Assembly (NCBI GenBank): GCA_964007475.1
Contig: OZ023274.1
Span: 79,619,303-79,683,302, forward strand
From: Hybos culiciformis
Taxonomy: Eukaryota; Arthropoda; Insecta; Diptera; Hybotidae
Length of the DNA: 64,000 bases
Reading direction: 5' to 3'
The notes below the pieces were generated by a model. The model made no database searches. It saw only the letters and a program-made list of their open reading frames with translations, and was not told the origin of the DNA. Shown one piece after another: positions 39,241 through 52,165 of the stretch (positions are counted from its first letter, which is position 1; every line of letters begins with the position of its first letter). A program made the translations under genes and the position numbers.

Positions 39241-42200
39241 GTAAGAAAAACATAATAAAATAGCATAATAAATGTGTATATGGGTTTTGAACATTTTATT
39301 TATTTATAGATAAAATTATATACCAAATTATAATTTTTATGTATCGTAGGTAATCAAAAATTTCTAACTTAAAATTATTGAAATGAATATTTCTAGAACA
39401 ATATTATAGAATAAAAAGAAAAAATCAGTTGGAAAATTGGAAAATTTTACAAAAATTCCAACTCGTTGAAGTATTGAATTCACGACTTTTCATTTATTTA
39501 TATGTATTAATGTTTTTATTTGCTAATGCTTTAAACTAATAAACTGTCAAATCAATTTAAATTCCTTGAATGCCAAAATATGCACAATCTCGTTCACTTT
39601 CACTCCGAAATTTTAGTACAAAATTTTCACAAATTGATTATGTAGATGTCGATTAGAGGAACTTAAAAAGAATGGTTACACACTGATTGTTTTTTGGAAT
39701 TCGAACTGAGTCTGAATTTCGATGAAAAATGTTGAATTTGTATATAATATTACCACTAAAATGTAATGGTATATAATAATATTAAAGCAGACTAAAAATT
39801 ATTTTGAGCCCCTGATTGTGGGTATCTCAAAAGTAAAGTATTTTAAATCGAAATGTTTTGTTTATGAGGTACTATTCTATAATTTTTTTTTTTTTACAAA
39901 TTTAAAGAAAAGATAAAATTTCATATAATTTTCCTTCAATTTAATTAACCAAAATATTATGTTGCCTTATCTTATCGTTGGCAAATTTGTTAACTTTTTT
40001 TACAATATTTGTTCTATTAGGTATTTCATTTTTATTATTAAACAATAAAATTTCAACTTGATTGAGAAAATTGCATGAATAAAAAATAAATGTAGATAAG
40101 AAATTCACATGAATTTTTTTTATACAAAAATGATTCATTATACCTATGTTCATAGAAGTGAACTAATAAATTTTTGAACAAAATGTTGAAAAACAAAAAT
40201 AACCTAAATTGTATTTTAATAACAAAATTTAATTAACAAAATATTTACAAATTGTTGAGATGTTAAGTGAAATGGTAACATAAAATGTAAATTTACATAG
40301 TTTTTTTTTTAACAATTTTTTAATTTATTCTATTTCCATCCTATTTTGTCAACGAAAAATTTTTCTATATTTATTCATTTTTCCTGATAACAATCATATG
40401 CATTAAAAATTAATAAAACCACACAATTTTGTTGCGTTGTTTTGCGGTAAATTATTGTGCTGTCGTTTTACGAAAAAAAAAAAATTAAAATGAAATAATT
40501 GAAAAATGTAATTTTAAATATTATTTTCTAATAATTCCAAAAATTATAAAACCAACATGTAGAATACAAAATTATAATTAATGCATACTTGATAATTGCC
40601 AGTAGTAGTATACATGTAACTTTAATACAGAAAAACAGAAAAAGTATTATAGTGGAATTTAAAAAAATTTCACAAGAGAATCGTCAAAATGAATGTTTGT
40701 TTTCATTTTGCCTTTGATAGTTTTGCCATCAAAATCACTCACACTGTAATTGTAATGGTACGGGAGATAAAATGATATGTGAGATTCGAAAAAACTATTT
40801 ACATTTAATTCTGGTGCAAATAGAAGAGTCCATGAAATCTAAGAATTATTTTCTACAAATTTACTATAAATTATCAAAGTAAAACTTCCGTAGAAATCTG
40901 ATGAAACTATAGTTTTAAAAAGTTTCACAAAACTAACGTTGCACTTGATGAAAATCCGTGTGCATAGATATATTTTGTATGAAAAAGTTTCATGAAATTA
41001 AAGCTTCACTTCAAATTTAAATTCCATAGAATATACTCATTTGACTTCTTCCAACCTTGTGTAACTTTTATTGTGCAAAAGAATAATACCAATTTATTTT
41101 AACCTTATAATAATCTAATGGAATTAAATAGCATTATAAAATCAATAACCCATCCAAGCCACAAAATGCTATCAAACCTTGCAATCTAAGAATGCGACAA
41201 GGAATATATATATGACCATTATTTTTAGGATAATGACTGTAAACAGCTTTTATATCGATAAAATTGTAATAAATTTTACTTTAGGTCCTTCCCTTATATA
41301 TTTATTTATTTATTTTTATGGAGAAAAAAATTTCTAATATATTTGGTTTTTGCCCAAAGACAGGATTTTTTTTTTCGTTTGTGGCAAGTATAACTAAAAA
41401 TATATATAATATAATCGAAAAGCTTTAATTTTATGAACTTAATACCACCATCTAACTTATTATTTTTTTTTATATATATTTATTTTCCTAACATAATCGC
41501 ATCGTTATTGTCCATTTTCACAAAATAAGTTCTATTTATTTTCCCTTAAGCTTTTTACATCCTGTGAAAAAAGGAAAACAAAAAAAATGATATACAAAAT
41601 TTATATTACTTATGAAATGAAAAATATAAAATTACCATTAAGTTAAGATAAAGTCAAAAATTATTCATTTTTATGTTTTTCTGTTTTCATCAAAGCTTAT
41701 ATAAGTATCTCTAGATACATATTTTATAATACTAGAAGTTTTTGTTATTCGAATCATAAATTTTTCTTTTCCAAAAAATTGGTTTTCATTTCATATTTTC
41801 TATAATAGGTAAGGTATAGTGTTTTTATTTTCACCTGAATGATTTTACTTAAGAAACCATTAAAATACATGAAAAAAAAATATTTAATATCAGAGTGTTA
41901 AACTGTTAAGTGTTTTACGGAAAACAAAATTATATGCTTAAAATCTAATGAAAATGTATAGCACCACTTATTTATATAAGTACTTAGTAGTATATAGGCT
42001 TCATGCTAAGGTTGTACTATCAAAGAAAAAACTATAATGTAACAATAACAAAAGCTTTTGATATTCATTTTATCAATCGCTTGGTTGTTTGTTTGGCGTC
42101 ACGCTCAAAATAATCTTACCTTCCTCATTGTTGTTTTATACTATTTTTTATATTTGATGAATAATCAGCTAATAAAGTCTGAATTCCTGTAAAGTTGCGA

Positions 42201-42436
42201 CTTAAATTTGCTTAGTCCATCCATTAAGTGAGAACTTACAAACTTTTTTAAGGTTGTGCTTCCAAGTCAATAATGCTAAACAAAGAAGAAAAACTACCGG
42301 AAATGAAATAATATTACTCAATACTGTGTTTTGACTTAACTGTCTTCGACTATTTCAATTTATCAGTAAGACAAATGTAAAAATTTTGCATTGAAGAGTT
42401 TGTTCAAGAAGATACATCATTTTGACAAGATTGTGT

Positions 42437-42636
42437 NNNNNNNNNNNNNNNNNNNNNNNNNNNNNNNNNNNNNNNNNNNNNNNNNNNNNNNNNNNNNNNN
42501 NNNNNNNNNNNNNNNNNNNNNNNNNNNNNNNNNNNNNNNNNNNNNNNNNNNNNNNNNNNNNNNNNNNNNNNNNNNNNNNNNNNNNNNNNNNNNNNNNNNN
42601 NNNNNNNNNNNNNNNNNNNNNNNNNNNNNNNNNNNN
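42437..42636. other. Assembly gap, 200 N
   Basis: Exactly 200 consecutive N bases lie within the large Epac intron. The round length suggests a placeholder of unknown true size. ORFs running across it are artefacts. Confidence 0.98.
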
Positions 42637-45423
42637 TTGTATTTTTTATTGATGTTACGATATTAGATTGTGAGAACTAATCGTCCACAACTGCATATAC
42701 ATTCAATTGATTGGTTTTGTGTTAAAAAAAACAACATATTTATTAGCTTTTCTGTTTTAATCATTTAAATGTTTATGTTTTTATATATGTATATATAATT
42801 CGACTGGGTCGAAATTATTAAATTAGTAGGTATAAAATTTAATAGTTTAGCCTCATTTTAAACTTTTTTTCTTTTCTCTTCTCCTTTTTGGAGTGCAATT
42901 ACAGATAAAATTATAGATTTAAAATCTATATCTGAATACCAAACCGCCCAAGCTACTATTGCAGCGGTTTGTGTCATAGGCATACATAAGTTGTAAAACC
43001 CTCGAAAAGTCGGAATTTTTCATCAAAATTAGTAATAGATAAAAATAAAATTTTGTAATAAAAAAAATTAATTTATTTAATAAAAACTGTAAAGAAGCAA
43101 CGTTCGTCAAGTTCCACTACAAAATTGTTGATATTTTATAAATATTGGTTTCTATACATAATATTTTCACCTGTATCTAAATATATAAATCTGGTTCCAA
43201 CGTCTATATGTAGTATATTATGGTATACTTGCTAATTACTGCAATCATTTTTTTAGCCCGAATATATGTTTATTATGTATTTATGTACATAATAATGTAG
43301 GTACGCATGTTTATTTTATTTTAGTATTAAACTAATTATATTATTTTTAGCTCTATAAAAGCTCATTCAATTGAAATATTAATATTTATAACAAACCTTT
43401 GGGGAAATTAAAAATCTTATTAAAATAAATATAATTAAAATTTCCAATGACAAATATGCAAAATTATATAGAAATGACAATATTTTATTAAACACAAATT
43501 TGTTTTATTGAAAACCTATATTTATTTAGAATTTTTTATAATACGTAGTACATATTAATTGTATTAAGTTTGCATTAATTCAATCATTTGGAATAAAATT
43601 TACTTAATAATGTTAAAAAACAAAATATGATATTAATTGTTTGATAAATTGACAGTTTTATGTTCAAAACATGTTCACACTTTAAGAAGTTGAATAGACA
43701 ATTTTGAATAATTTATAAAATGTGCAAAAACTTTTAACTTTTTTTAACTATTATGTACATTTCTGTCCTGATCAGTTATTCAAAATCGTTCATATGACAT
43801 TGAAGTTCTGCTTGGATACTTTGCGTGAAATTTAGAGATACTTTGGAACACACATCTCTTATTGAACCAAAAATTGAATTTTTTTGAATAAATTAAATTA
43901 TTATTCACTCTAATAAAATAAATCCTTTAAAAAATTGTGGAATAACTTATAAATTTTTTTATACATATTTTATTTATATTTAGTCACACATGGTCTCAAG
44001 AGATCGGATAATTTTATATATTCTTTCTTTTTCTTTTAAATCACTTGTTATTATTATTTATGAATGAATTTCATAATAAAACAAAGGAATTAGACATAAT
44101 TACATATTGTGCAGTTGTATATGATTTCAGTACCAACCTTTCCTACCTATGTTTACAAAAATCTAATTAATCGTTTGTAGTTTTTAATTTTGATGCTTTT
44201 TCTTCGGATGTTCCTATTAAAAAAAAACGTTTAGTGCAATTAATTTATTCAACCATGAAATTAATATTAAACTAATTATAATTCAAAAAAATTTTATTTA
44301 AGTTAAGTTTAAGCTGGTTATTATACTCTTTAACGCATTTTAAAAATCTTATTGTTAAGAAAAAATATATGTATATTATACAAATATTACTAGCTACAAG
44401 ATGGTATATTAATATTGCAACTAACTACTTATATAAAAATAATTAAATATTGTGGCATTGAAAATCTTCTTAAACATTTTCTACCATGCAATGCAGGAAT
44501 ATAAAAATTTAATATAGGTACATATAATATGATTTTAATGTTATAATGGAATGGTATTTAATTATTTATATTGTATTTTTATTTTATTTTTTCAACTTTA
44601 TAATTTAAATTTTTTTTTTTATTTTATTTATTAAATTTTTTTAATTACCTAAATATCTATGTTAGTGAATTATAATTATATTTATAGTTAAAACAGGTAC
44701 ATTTTTATCTATAGGGATGATTATGAACCAAAAATGTCAAATCTCGTAATAAACCTATGCTTAGTTGCCAAAATTACTCACTGAGTCAAATTTGAGTTAA
44801 AAAAAAGAAGAGCTGTTAGATCCAACTATCGGAGTAACAAATAATAATACCCTTAACATAAAATAGAAGAAATTGTTAAACCCATAAATTTGGCCTAATA
44901 ATGGAATCCTGTTTACTTTATTACAATTTTTACATACATCCCAAATAAAATTATTTACTAGATTTTTTTGTTTTATATATATAATTTAAATTTTATTACG
45001 AAGAAAAAAACTTTTGATTTTAATTAACATAAATGTCAAATAAGTTTTTAAAAACTTTAAAAGTTTTCACCTTTTGATATATTCTTTTTTTTTTATTATA
45101 CATTTTTAATTTCACTTTTAAAGTGAATAATTTCGCTTATATGAAACTATTTAATTAAATTTAATTTTTATTATTTTTAATAAAATTTTTTTTACACAAC
45201 ATAATGTATCATGTTTGATATACAATATGTCTGTGGCCAGTAGTATATTAAATATTGTTTTTTTTTTTTTTTTAATTTAATGAGATTGTAATCTATTTCC
45301 TAAAATGTTTACGCAATAAATAATTAAAATATTTTAATTAAAAAGTAATTTTTTATATATATATATGTATATATATATATGCACATATATTTCTCTTTAA
45401 ATAATTGAAAAATTTCATTCGCA

Positions 45424-45804
45424 CACTGAAAAAGGGATAGTTGCAATAGTAATAGTTTATGTAATATTCTTTGTTACGTCAAATCCGGCTAGTGGATGAC
45501 CTTAGCAAGATATTGGCATAGCAAGATATTGGCATATTTGGCATAGCTTTCAGTAATTCATTTTGTATAAAAAACATATTTTTGTAAACTATTTGTTGCT
45601 AGGAACTATAATTTTGGAGTAACAATTTTTTGCTACAATCCATTTACGGTACATTTTTGAACGATTTTTTATATACTTTATAATAAATTCAAGATTTTGA
45701 GCGTTAGTTGCCAGAAAATAATGCAGTTTTAGTTAAAAATCTTTCTATACTACAATTTATATCTGAATCTCCAACGAAACGAAGTTATTTTTTTTTTTTC
45801 AGTA
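45424..45804 (+). repeat. Dispersed repeat family, copy E
   Basis: It starts CACTGAAAAAGGGATAGTTG and ends TTTTTTTTTTCAGTA, about 380 bp. It keeps GTCAAATCCGGCTAGTGGAT and the TAGCAAGAT box. The box carries a tandem 16-bp duplication, TAGCAAGATATTGGCA (45503-45518, 45519-45534). Confidence 0.7.
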
Positions 45805-46372
45805 TAATCATATTAAATATTACTCAATTTATTTATTAATTTTTTTTTTATAAATAAAAATAATTTTTTCTGGTATTTATTTTAATTAAAATCGAGCAAA
45901 AGAAAAAAAAAACAAATTTTATTTTTGGCCTAGAGTGCGTTTAATATTTTAATAAAGATGAGAAAATATTTAATTTCAAATAAATTATCATAAAATTTTA
46001 TGGAAAAAAAAAAAAATAAAACAACAAACAATATAACAAAATTACCATAATTTTTCGAAGAGGCTTATATTTTTTTACCCATTTTTTTTTTTGGAATTTT
46101 TTATTTTACGGTGTATAACATTTATAATTTATTCAATGAAAGTGAATTTTTTTTTTAATAACCCAGACTTACACTAAATAATGATAATTTTAATTTTATT
46201 TTGGTTTTTATTTTTATTATTTATAAAATCCATAATGACTAAATATAAGAATTTTGAATATCAGTGTAGCGTTTCAATAATTGGAAATGCTTAAAATTTT
46301 ATGAAGAAAATCTTTAATATCGAATATTACAATTTATAATTTTAACTAAACTTAAAAATGTTTACTTTATAA

Positions 46373-46600
46373 TTGTTATATGATTTTATTCCCTGTATAC
46401 CACATAATGATTTTTTCTTTATCAAGGTTCAAACACAGTTGGGGCTAAAAGCTGAAATAACGACTGTCACAAAACTAAACGAAAAGATAAATACAATTCA
46501 CAACTTCTCATATTACCTATATCCAACTGAAATATCGACTGAATTAAATAAAAAAGACAATCTTATTTCAACCACTCAATTAAAGAAGAAATTATATTAA
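46373..46600 (+). other. Protein-like ORF with acceptor site, stop and polyadenylation signal
   Basis: A frame of 75 codons includes, after a possible TTCTTTATCAAG acceptor at 46415-46426, an in-phase stretch VQTQLGLKAEITTVTKLNEK and on to TTQLKKKLY with balanced residue use, ending at TAA 46598. AATAAA follows at 46612 and a 15-nt A-tract at 46629-46643. This is compatible with a last exon, or with the 3' end of an old retrocopy. I do not recognise the protein, and A-tracts and AATAAA are frequent by chance here. Confidence 0.25.
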
Positions 46601-46936
46601 AAATATTTTTCAATAAAATTCATAATTTAAAAAAAAAAAAAAATTAATTGAAATTTCTTTTAAATTAATTATTATAAAATGGCACTTAAGACAAATTTTA
46701 TATGAACCTCAAAAACCAAAAATTAAATTATTCAATTTTAGGAATTTGAATATTTATTTTTAATTATTTGAAATAAAGTTATACAAATTTAATTATGTAA
46801 CAGCTATTATAGTGATTAAAAAGTCATTTCAAATTAATGAAATTATTGAAAAAAGCATTTTAATAAAAAATTTAATTTTTTTTTGTATAACAAAATTCTT
46901 GTCATTTAAAAATAGGGTATTTTACAAGATAAGCAA

Positions 46937-47188
46937 ATGAAAAATTTAACCTTGACACATATACATTATAGACAAGATTATAGACAAGATATCGTGAATC
47001 TATTGTATGTTAAGATAAAAAAGTTCAGGTGTCGTTACAGTCCCTCAGCTTTTTTAATTCAAGTTGAATTATTTTGCAATAGTTTTTCTCTACGTTTGGA
47101 GTATTTTAACCCACTGGAAGTTGTCTTAATATTACTAATTGTCCTAGTTATGGTATTCTTAACTCACTTGTTATGCAAGGGAAAATAA
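46937..47188 (+). other. ORF with predicted C-terminal membrane segment
   Basis: The 83-codon frame ends with a clear hydrophobic span, EVVLILLIVLVMVFLTHLL, followed by CKGK, the pattern of a tail-anchored protein. Around 47030-47110 codon composition is less AT-rich than background. It has no recognised domain, and no partner exon was identified. It could be a chance frame or remnant in the Epac intron. Confidence 0.2.
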
Positions 47189-48473
47189 AATATATTTACA
47201 ATCTATTTTTATGCTTAGGAGGATGCTAATCAAACATCAAATTGCTTCTGAAAAGGAATTTTTGCTAAACAGAAGGTGAATAGAGTTTCACGGCTTGATG
47301 GAAAATACTTTCCTAGTTTAATTAAAAGTCATATTTGTATTATATATATTAAATATGTAAAATATTCCTTCAAATGATTTAGGTAACTAAGTATAAAAAA
47401 GATAAGATTTGTGTATAATACATAATGTAATTCCAATTCGAATGACTTAAAATTTGGAAAGTATCTAAACATGGAATATTGAATTTCATTATTATTTTTT
47501 TTTTTTTTAAATAATATTATTCAACAGTTGTAAAAACTTTTTCTATATACATTAAAAACATACCCTCTTGTTAACTTTTGACTTTAATCCACATATTTGG
47601 GTATATATTTTGTTGTGTTTACTTTTATATTTAAATATTTTAATGAGTTTAGGTTTAATGTGGTAATGTTAGCCCGGTAAACATTTTAGAGGTTTTAACA
47701 AATATTTAAGGATATAACAAATATTTATGTAATTTTATGTAAATACATTTAGGTATGTTTAAATTATTTTCACTTTTCTCTTTTTATCTTGAATAAAAAG
47801 TATGCAAATCAATGTTTTGTTGACCAATCATTAAATTTTTCTTTTATTTCAATTTAATTCCAAATCAATTTTTAAACAAATATTTTCCTATCAATTATTT
47901 TATTGCATTCACAACTGTTGGCATTTATAATATACGAATGTCATCCTAGTGTTATACGATTTTGTTGTCATTTAACACAATCTAAAATTATCAAATTTTA
48001 TGGCACATAAATATTTATTTGAAAAGCTATTTTCATGTAGATAAATTTATAGATATATACATGAATATAATAACATAATCCAGCATATGCTAAACAACAT
48101 ATGTCCGAAAAATTAAATATTCAGATTGATACTGTGAAATGAATCATCTTCATCAATTTATCATTATATTTATTTTAAATTTATTATGAATTATGTACTT
48201 ACTAACAAAATATTGTATGTAACCGATGTTATGCCAAAGTCATGAAATTGCAAAATTATATTTTGGTAAAATTTCGAAAGAAATGAATTTAAAATTGTTT
48301 CTTGTTTAGAAGTTAGTTTCATTAAATGTTTATTTTTTGTGAGCTTTATTTAAATTTTTATACTTTTTAATTTTAAAATTTGATTCGCAAACACCAGAAT
48401 CGTAAATAAAACAAAAATTAGCACAATCTAAAAAAAACTGATTCGTGAGTAAATCAAAATTGTAATAATATTA

Positions 48474-48740
48474 CATATCGCCTGCTCAGAAATGAAACAA
48501 CGTATAATGAAAAGTATAGTTTCGAGTAATTTGAGTTTAAAGATTTGAAAATTAAAAAAAACGTATGGAAAAATATCAAGTAACGTAAATTTTTCATCTA
48601 AAAAACACATTTTAATCAACATTAAGAACATTGCAAAGTAGTTGTACTTATAAAATCGAGAAAGAGGAATCGAATGGTGCTATTATCTAATAACGACGTA
48701 TAAATATCATACGTTGTTTCATTTCTGAGCAGACGATATA
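48474..48740. mobile_element. MITE-like element with TA flanks
   Basis: ATATCGCCTGCTCAGAAATG, continuing AAACAACGTAT, at the left (48475-48505) is repeated in reverse complement at the right (48709-48739) with one difference. TA stands on both sides (48472-48473, 48741-48742), as for Tc1/mariner-type insertions. It is 267 bp long; the interior is AT-rich without transposase. The 67-codon minus-strand ORF overlapping it has no support. Confidence 0.82.
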
Positions 48741-49559
48741 TAGTACATATGTATAAAGTTTAAAATGTCGACATTTCGCTTTCTTGTCCCTGTCACACAT
48801 TTTTACAAAAATAAACTTTCATTCTTCGGAAAATTTTAAAAACCACAAACCTATCTACATTATTTAGCAAAAAAAATTGTAATGTACATTTTCTTTGAAA
48901 AATGAAAAACTTTCATCATCTTTATAAAAATAAAGTAATATAGGTAGGAATATATATTTGGGATTGATTTTATACATTCCTCAACAGATAATTTTCTCAT
49001 TTCCTTTTCGAGATGATGTTTTTTTTTTATCTGTGAATTGACCGGATATCCTTTTGTGATTTTTTTTTAGTCAAATGATTTTACGTCATAGAAGAAATTA
49101 TCATTTTTTAAAAGGAAACTTTTAGAGATCATCATGTGCTTATAATGTATATTTGACATGGGTTCGAAGATAATTTTATCTTTTCATTTTCTAAAATGAA
49201 TGTTGTAATCTTAATGATTTTTCCTACATCATTTAGTTGGTATAATTTTGTGGTGAGCATTGCATTTAAATTCAAATAATCATAATAGAAAGTTTAAACA
49301 GAAACTTAAATTCATACATTACCGGAAAATTATATTGTGATTTGTATGTAGGTTTAGATATATAAACCTATATTAATGAGTTTCGTTAAATTCACTGTTT
49401 GTACACGCCTATACCAATTTACGACTCATACATGAATTTTAATGCAGGGTTAGTGCTCTGAAGCAGAGATTAAAGTAATATATAGAATCTTGCAAATGAA
49501 AATAAATATATTTATTCTTAATTTATTCTACGCCTTTCAGAGTTTTGAATTAAATGACC

Positions 49560-50340
49560 GCTGCAGCCATATTAAAATGAAAATTTATTATTGAGGAGAC
49601 AATTCTTATTAACTTGGAAAGTAATTTGTCTGTATATTTCTTTACTATTTTCGACACTCTCGTAGACCCACTTTTCGTCATCACAGCGAGCTGAAATTTG
49701 GCACACAGGTTCATGTCGCGTGACAATTGAAGCTATCAAAATTTGAAGCGGAAATTTCCATGGAAAACCCGGAAAATCGGAAAAAATCATTTGAAAATTT
49801 GGTACAAATTTGAGTAGTAATAAATCCGTTTTAGGAAAAATGAAAAGTTTTCTGATTTTTCCGAAAAAAAAATTTCCGGAATTTTCCAACTTTTCCGGAA
49901 AATTTTCCGGTAAAAAAGTTTTCTAAATTATGCAGGTTCAAGTTCCCTATCAACTAGCATCATTACTTTCTCTCCGACAATGGTGAAAACTTGCAGAAAA
50001 AATCGAAGAAAATTCATGTAAAACGCTTTTCTGGAGTTTTTCCGACCAAGGAAGCGTTTGAGCGTTTTGCAACCTGAGACAAAGTTGTAGAGCGAAATGA
50101 GTTGCATAAAGTTGCTTTTGCAGAAAACTTCATGGAAAACCCGAAAAAGCGGAAAAATCATCGGAAAAATTTTCATCGATATGATTAGTCATAAAATTGT
50201 TTTCAAACATCCATGCAGCACATAATAACAATTTAGTTAACGTGAAAAAGGCAGAAAATAAAAATAAGTTAAAAACGAGTTTTCCAAAAAACTGAGGCCA
50301 GGCCGCATGAAAAAGTAGAAAATAACTTTTTCTTCACACA
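49560..50340. repeat. Less AT-rich, internally repeated block of probable transposon origin
   Basis: The block differs from its surroundings by higher GC and recurring CCATGGAAAACCCGGAAAAT / TCATGGAAAACCCGAAAAAG motifs about 373 bp apart in the same orientation (49757 and 50130), each followed by GCGGAAAAATCA-like sequence. Two moderate minus-strand frames (49572-49889, 49928-50176) stay open across it but match nothing I know. It looks like a decayed dimeric repeat; no terminal repeats or duplication were found. Confidence 0.5.
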
Positions 50341-51759
50341 CAGAGGTGGACTCAGATTTTTTGATTGGGACGTAAGTGATTTGATTCATGAAGAGAAAGA
50401 ATATTCAAGAGATATATATAAATAACATTTATAATAAATTGAAGCTCCTTGTAATAACATTGAAGAATCGCATTTTTTTTCCAAACATTGTTTAAAAATA
50501 TTTCGCATGAAAATAATAATTACAACTTTTTTTTTTCTCCATAAAATTGAATTAAAGTGCTTTTAATTGATTTTAAATTGATATTGGAATATAAAAAAAA
50601 AAAAACATTTAAGTAGATGATGGCCATTCAGAATGGTCATTAAATACTCAGAAGCCAATAATACTATAACCATAAACTCAATCAACCAGAAATAATTCTT
50701 TTGAGATACGAAAAAAAATAAAAATAAAAAACATTAAAGAAAATAATGGTTCCATTCAAAAATGATTATCAAAGCATAAAAATGATGATAAAAAAAATCT
50801 GTATAAACATATTCTATCCACGAAATCTATAGAAGATGGTAAATATATATAAAGTATTTATAGTAATTATATATGCCCCAAAAAAAATTTCTCTTTCATA
50901 AAAGTAGTTAAAATTTTGAACAACTAATTTTGAAATTATTTTTAGTTTGAGATTTGAATCACAAATTGAGAAATTAGATACTGGTACCGCAACTATTTTT
51001 TCAGTATATCTCTTGCTTTTTATAGGTCCAATCGACTATAGTCTTAACTAAGATTCTAGCTATTTGTCAATCAAAACAAGGATATAAAATATATTTTGAA
51101 ACCAATATTTTAGAATTTTGAAAAATTTTACGAGATTTTCCTTGCATGTATTAATTTTTCTAAAATTTTAATTATCTATACCATGGAAATTTATACCTAT
51201 CATACAGCTTCCATAGAAAAATACAAAATTTTGTTTTTCAATATCAGTAATTAAATGTAACATGAATTTTATATGTATTATGTTTAGAATTTTAAGTGCA
51301 ATTCATTTATGATTTGAAAAATAAAAATAAAAAACTAATTTATGAATTTTGCTTCATTCGCTCAACTATCCATTGAATTTTATAGAAAAATTTATACAGA
51401 AATGAAAAAAATTGTTGTATATTTAACTTTAAAAGCAATAATTTAAAATATCATATCATGTTTCATTATCCATTAACATATAAAATTCAAACTTCTTTTA
51501 TTAAATTTTCATTTCAAATAAATACTTATAATACATAGAATAACTTTAAATACCAATTTTTTTTTTATTAACATTTGTAATAGCGGAACCGGAAAATATG
51601 CAAACATAAAGGCTAAAACATTTTCAAAAAATCTACTTTATTTTTCTAATAAATAGACAATTCTAATATAATATATGATAAGATAATTTACTACACTCTT
51701 AACAGAAGCTACAAATCGTTGAAATTGTATTAATGTAATTATTTTTTATGATATTTATG

Positions 51760-52165
51760 CACTGAAAAAAAACTGATTGCTGCAGTAGCTATATATTCTG
51801 CTATGTACATAGTTCAAATCGAACTAGTAAATGAGGTTAGCAAAATTAGCTATTTGTCATAGCTAATAGTTTTACTTTTTAATATATCTAATATATTCAT
51901 ATGATTATAACAATATTTGTCATAAATATTTTAAATTGTAAAAAAAAAATATATTTTCTCATTTATTTTTCCCTAGAAAAAACAATTAAAATTGTGATTT
52001 TCGAGTAGCAAATTTTGCTACAATTCATTTGCTATATATTTTTGGACGAGTTATTATTGTATTTAATAATAAATGCAACACCTTTAAGCCGAATATTGCT
52101 ATAATCATAAATGCACAGATACATTTAGAAGTAAAAGTACAAGCTATTTTCCCTCGATAAATGAA
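51760..52165 (+). repeat. Dispersed repeat family, copy F
   Basis: It starts CACTGAAAAAAAACTGATTG and contains GCTGCAGTAGCTATATATTC, GTTCAAATCGAACTAGTAAA and TTAGCTATTTGTCATAGCTA. The right terminus TTTTCCCTCGATAAATG resembles the family end. It shares a long stretch with copy D around ATATGATTATAACAATATTT. Confidence 0.7.

Noticed and set aside
42391..42666. ORFs crossing the N gap
   Set aside because: They are open only because N codons are not stops.
51806..51830. tRNA-like box B (GTTCAAATC) in dispersed copy F, suggesting a tRNA-derived SINE
   Set aside because: No convincing box A at the right distance, other copies deviate from the box B consensus, and the ends look like short inverted repeats rather than a 3' tail.
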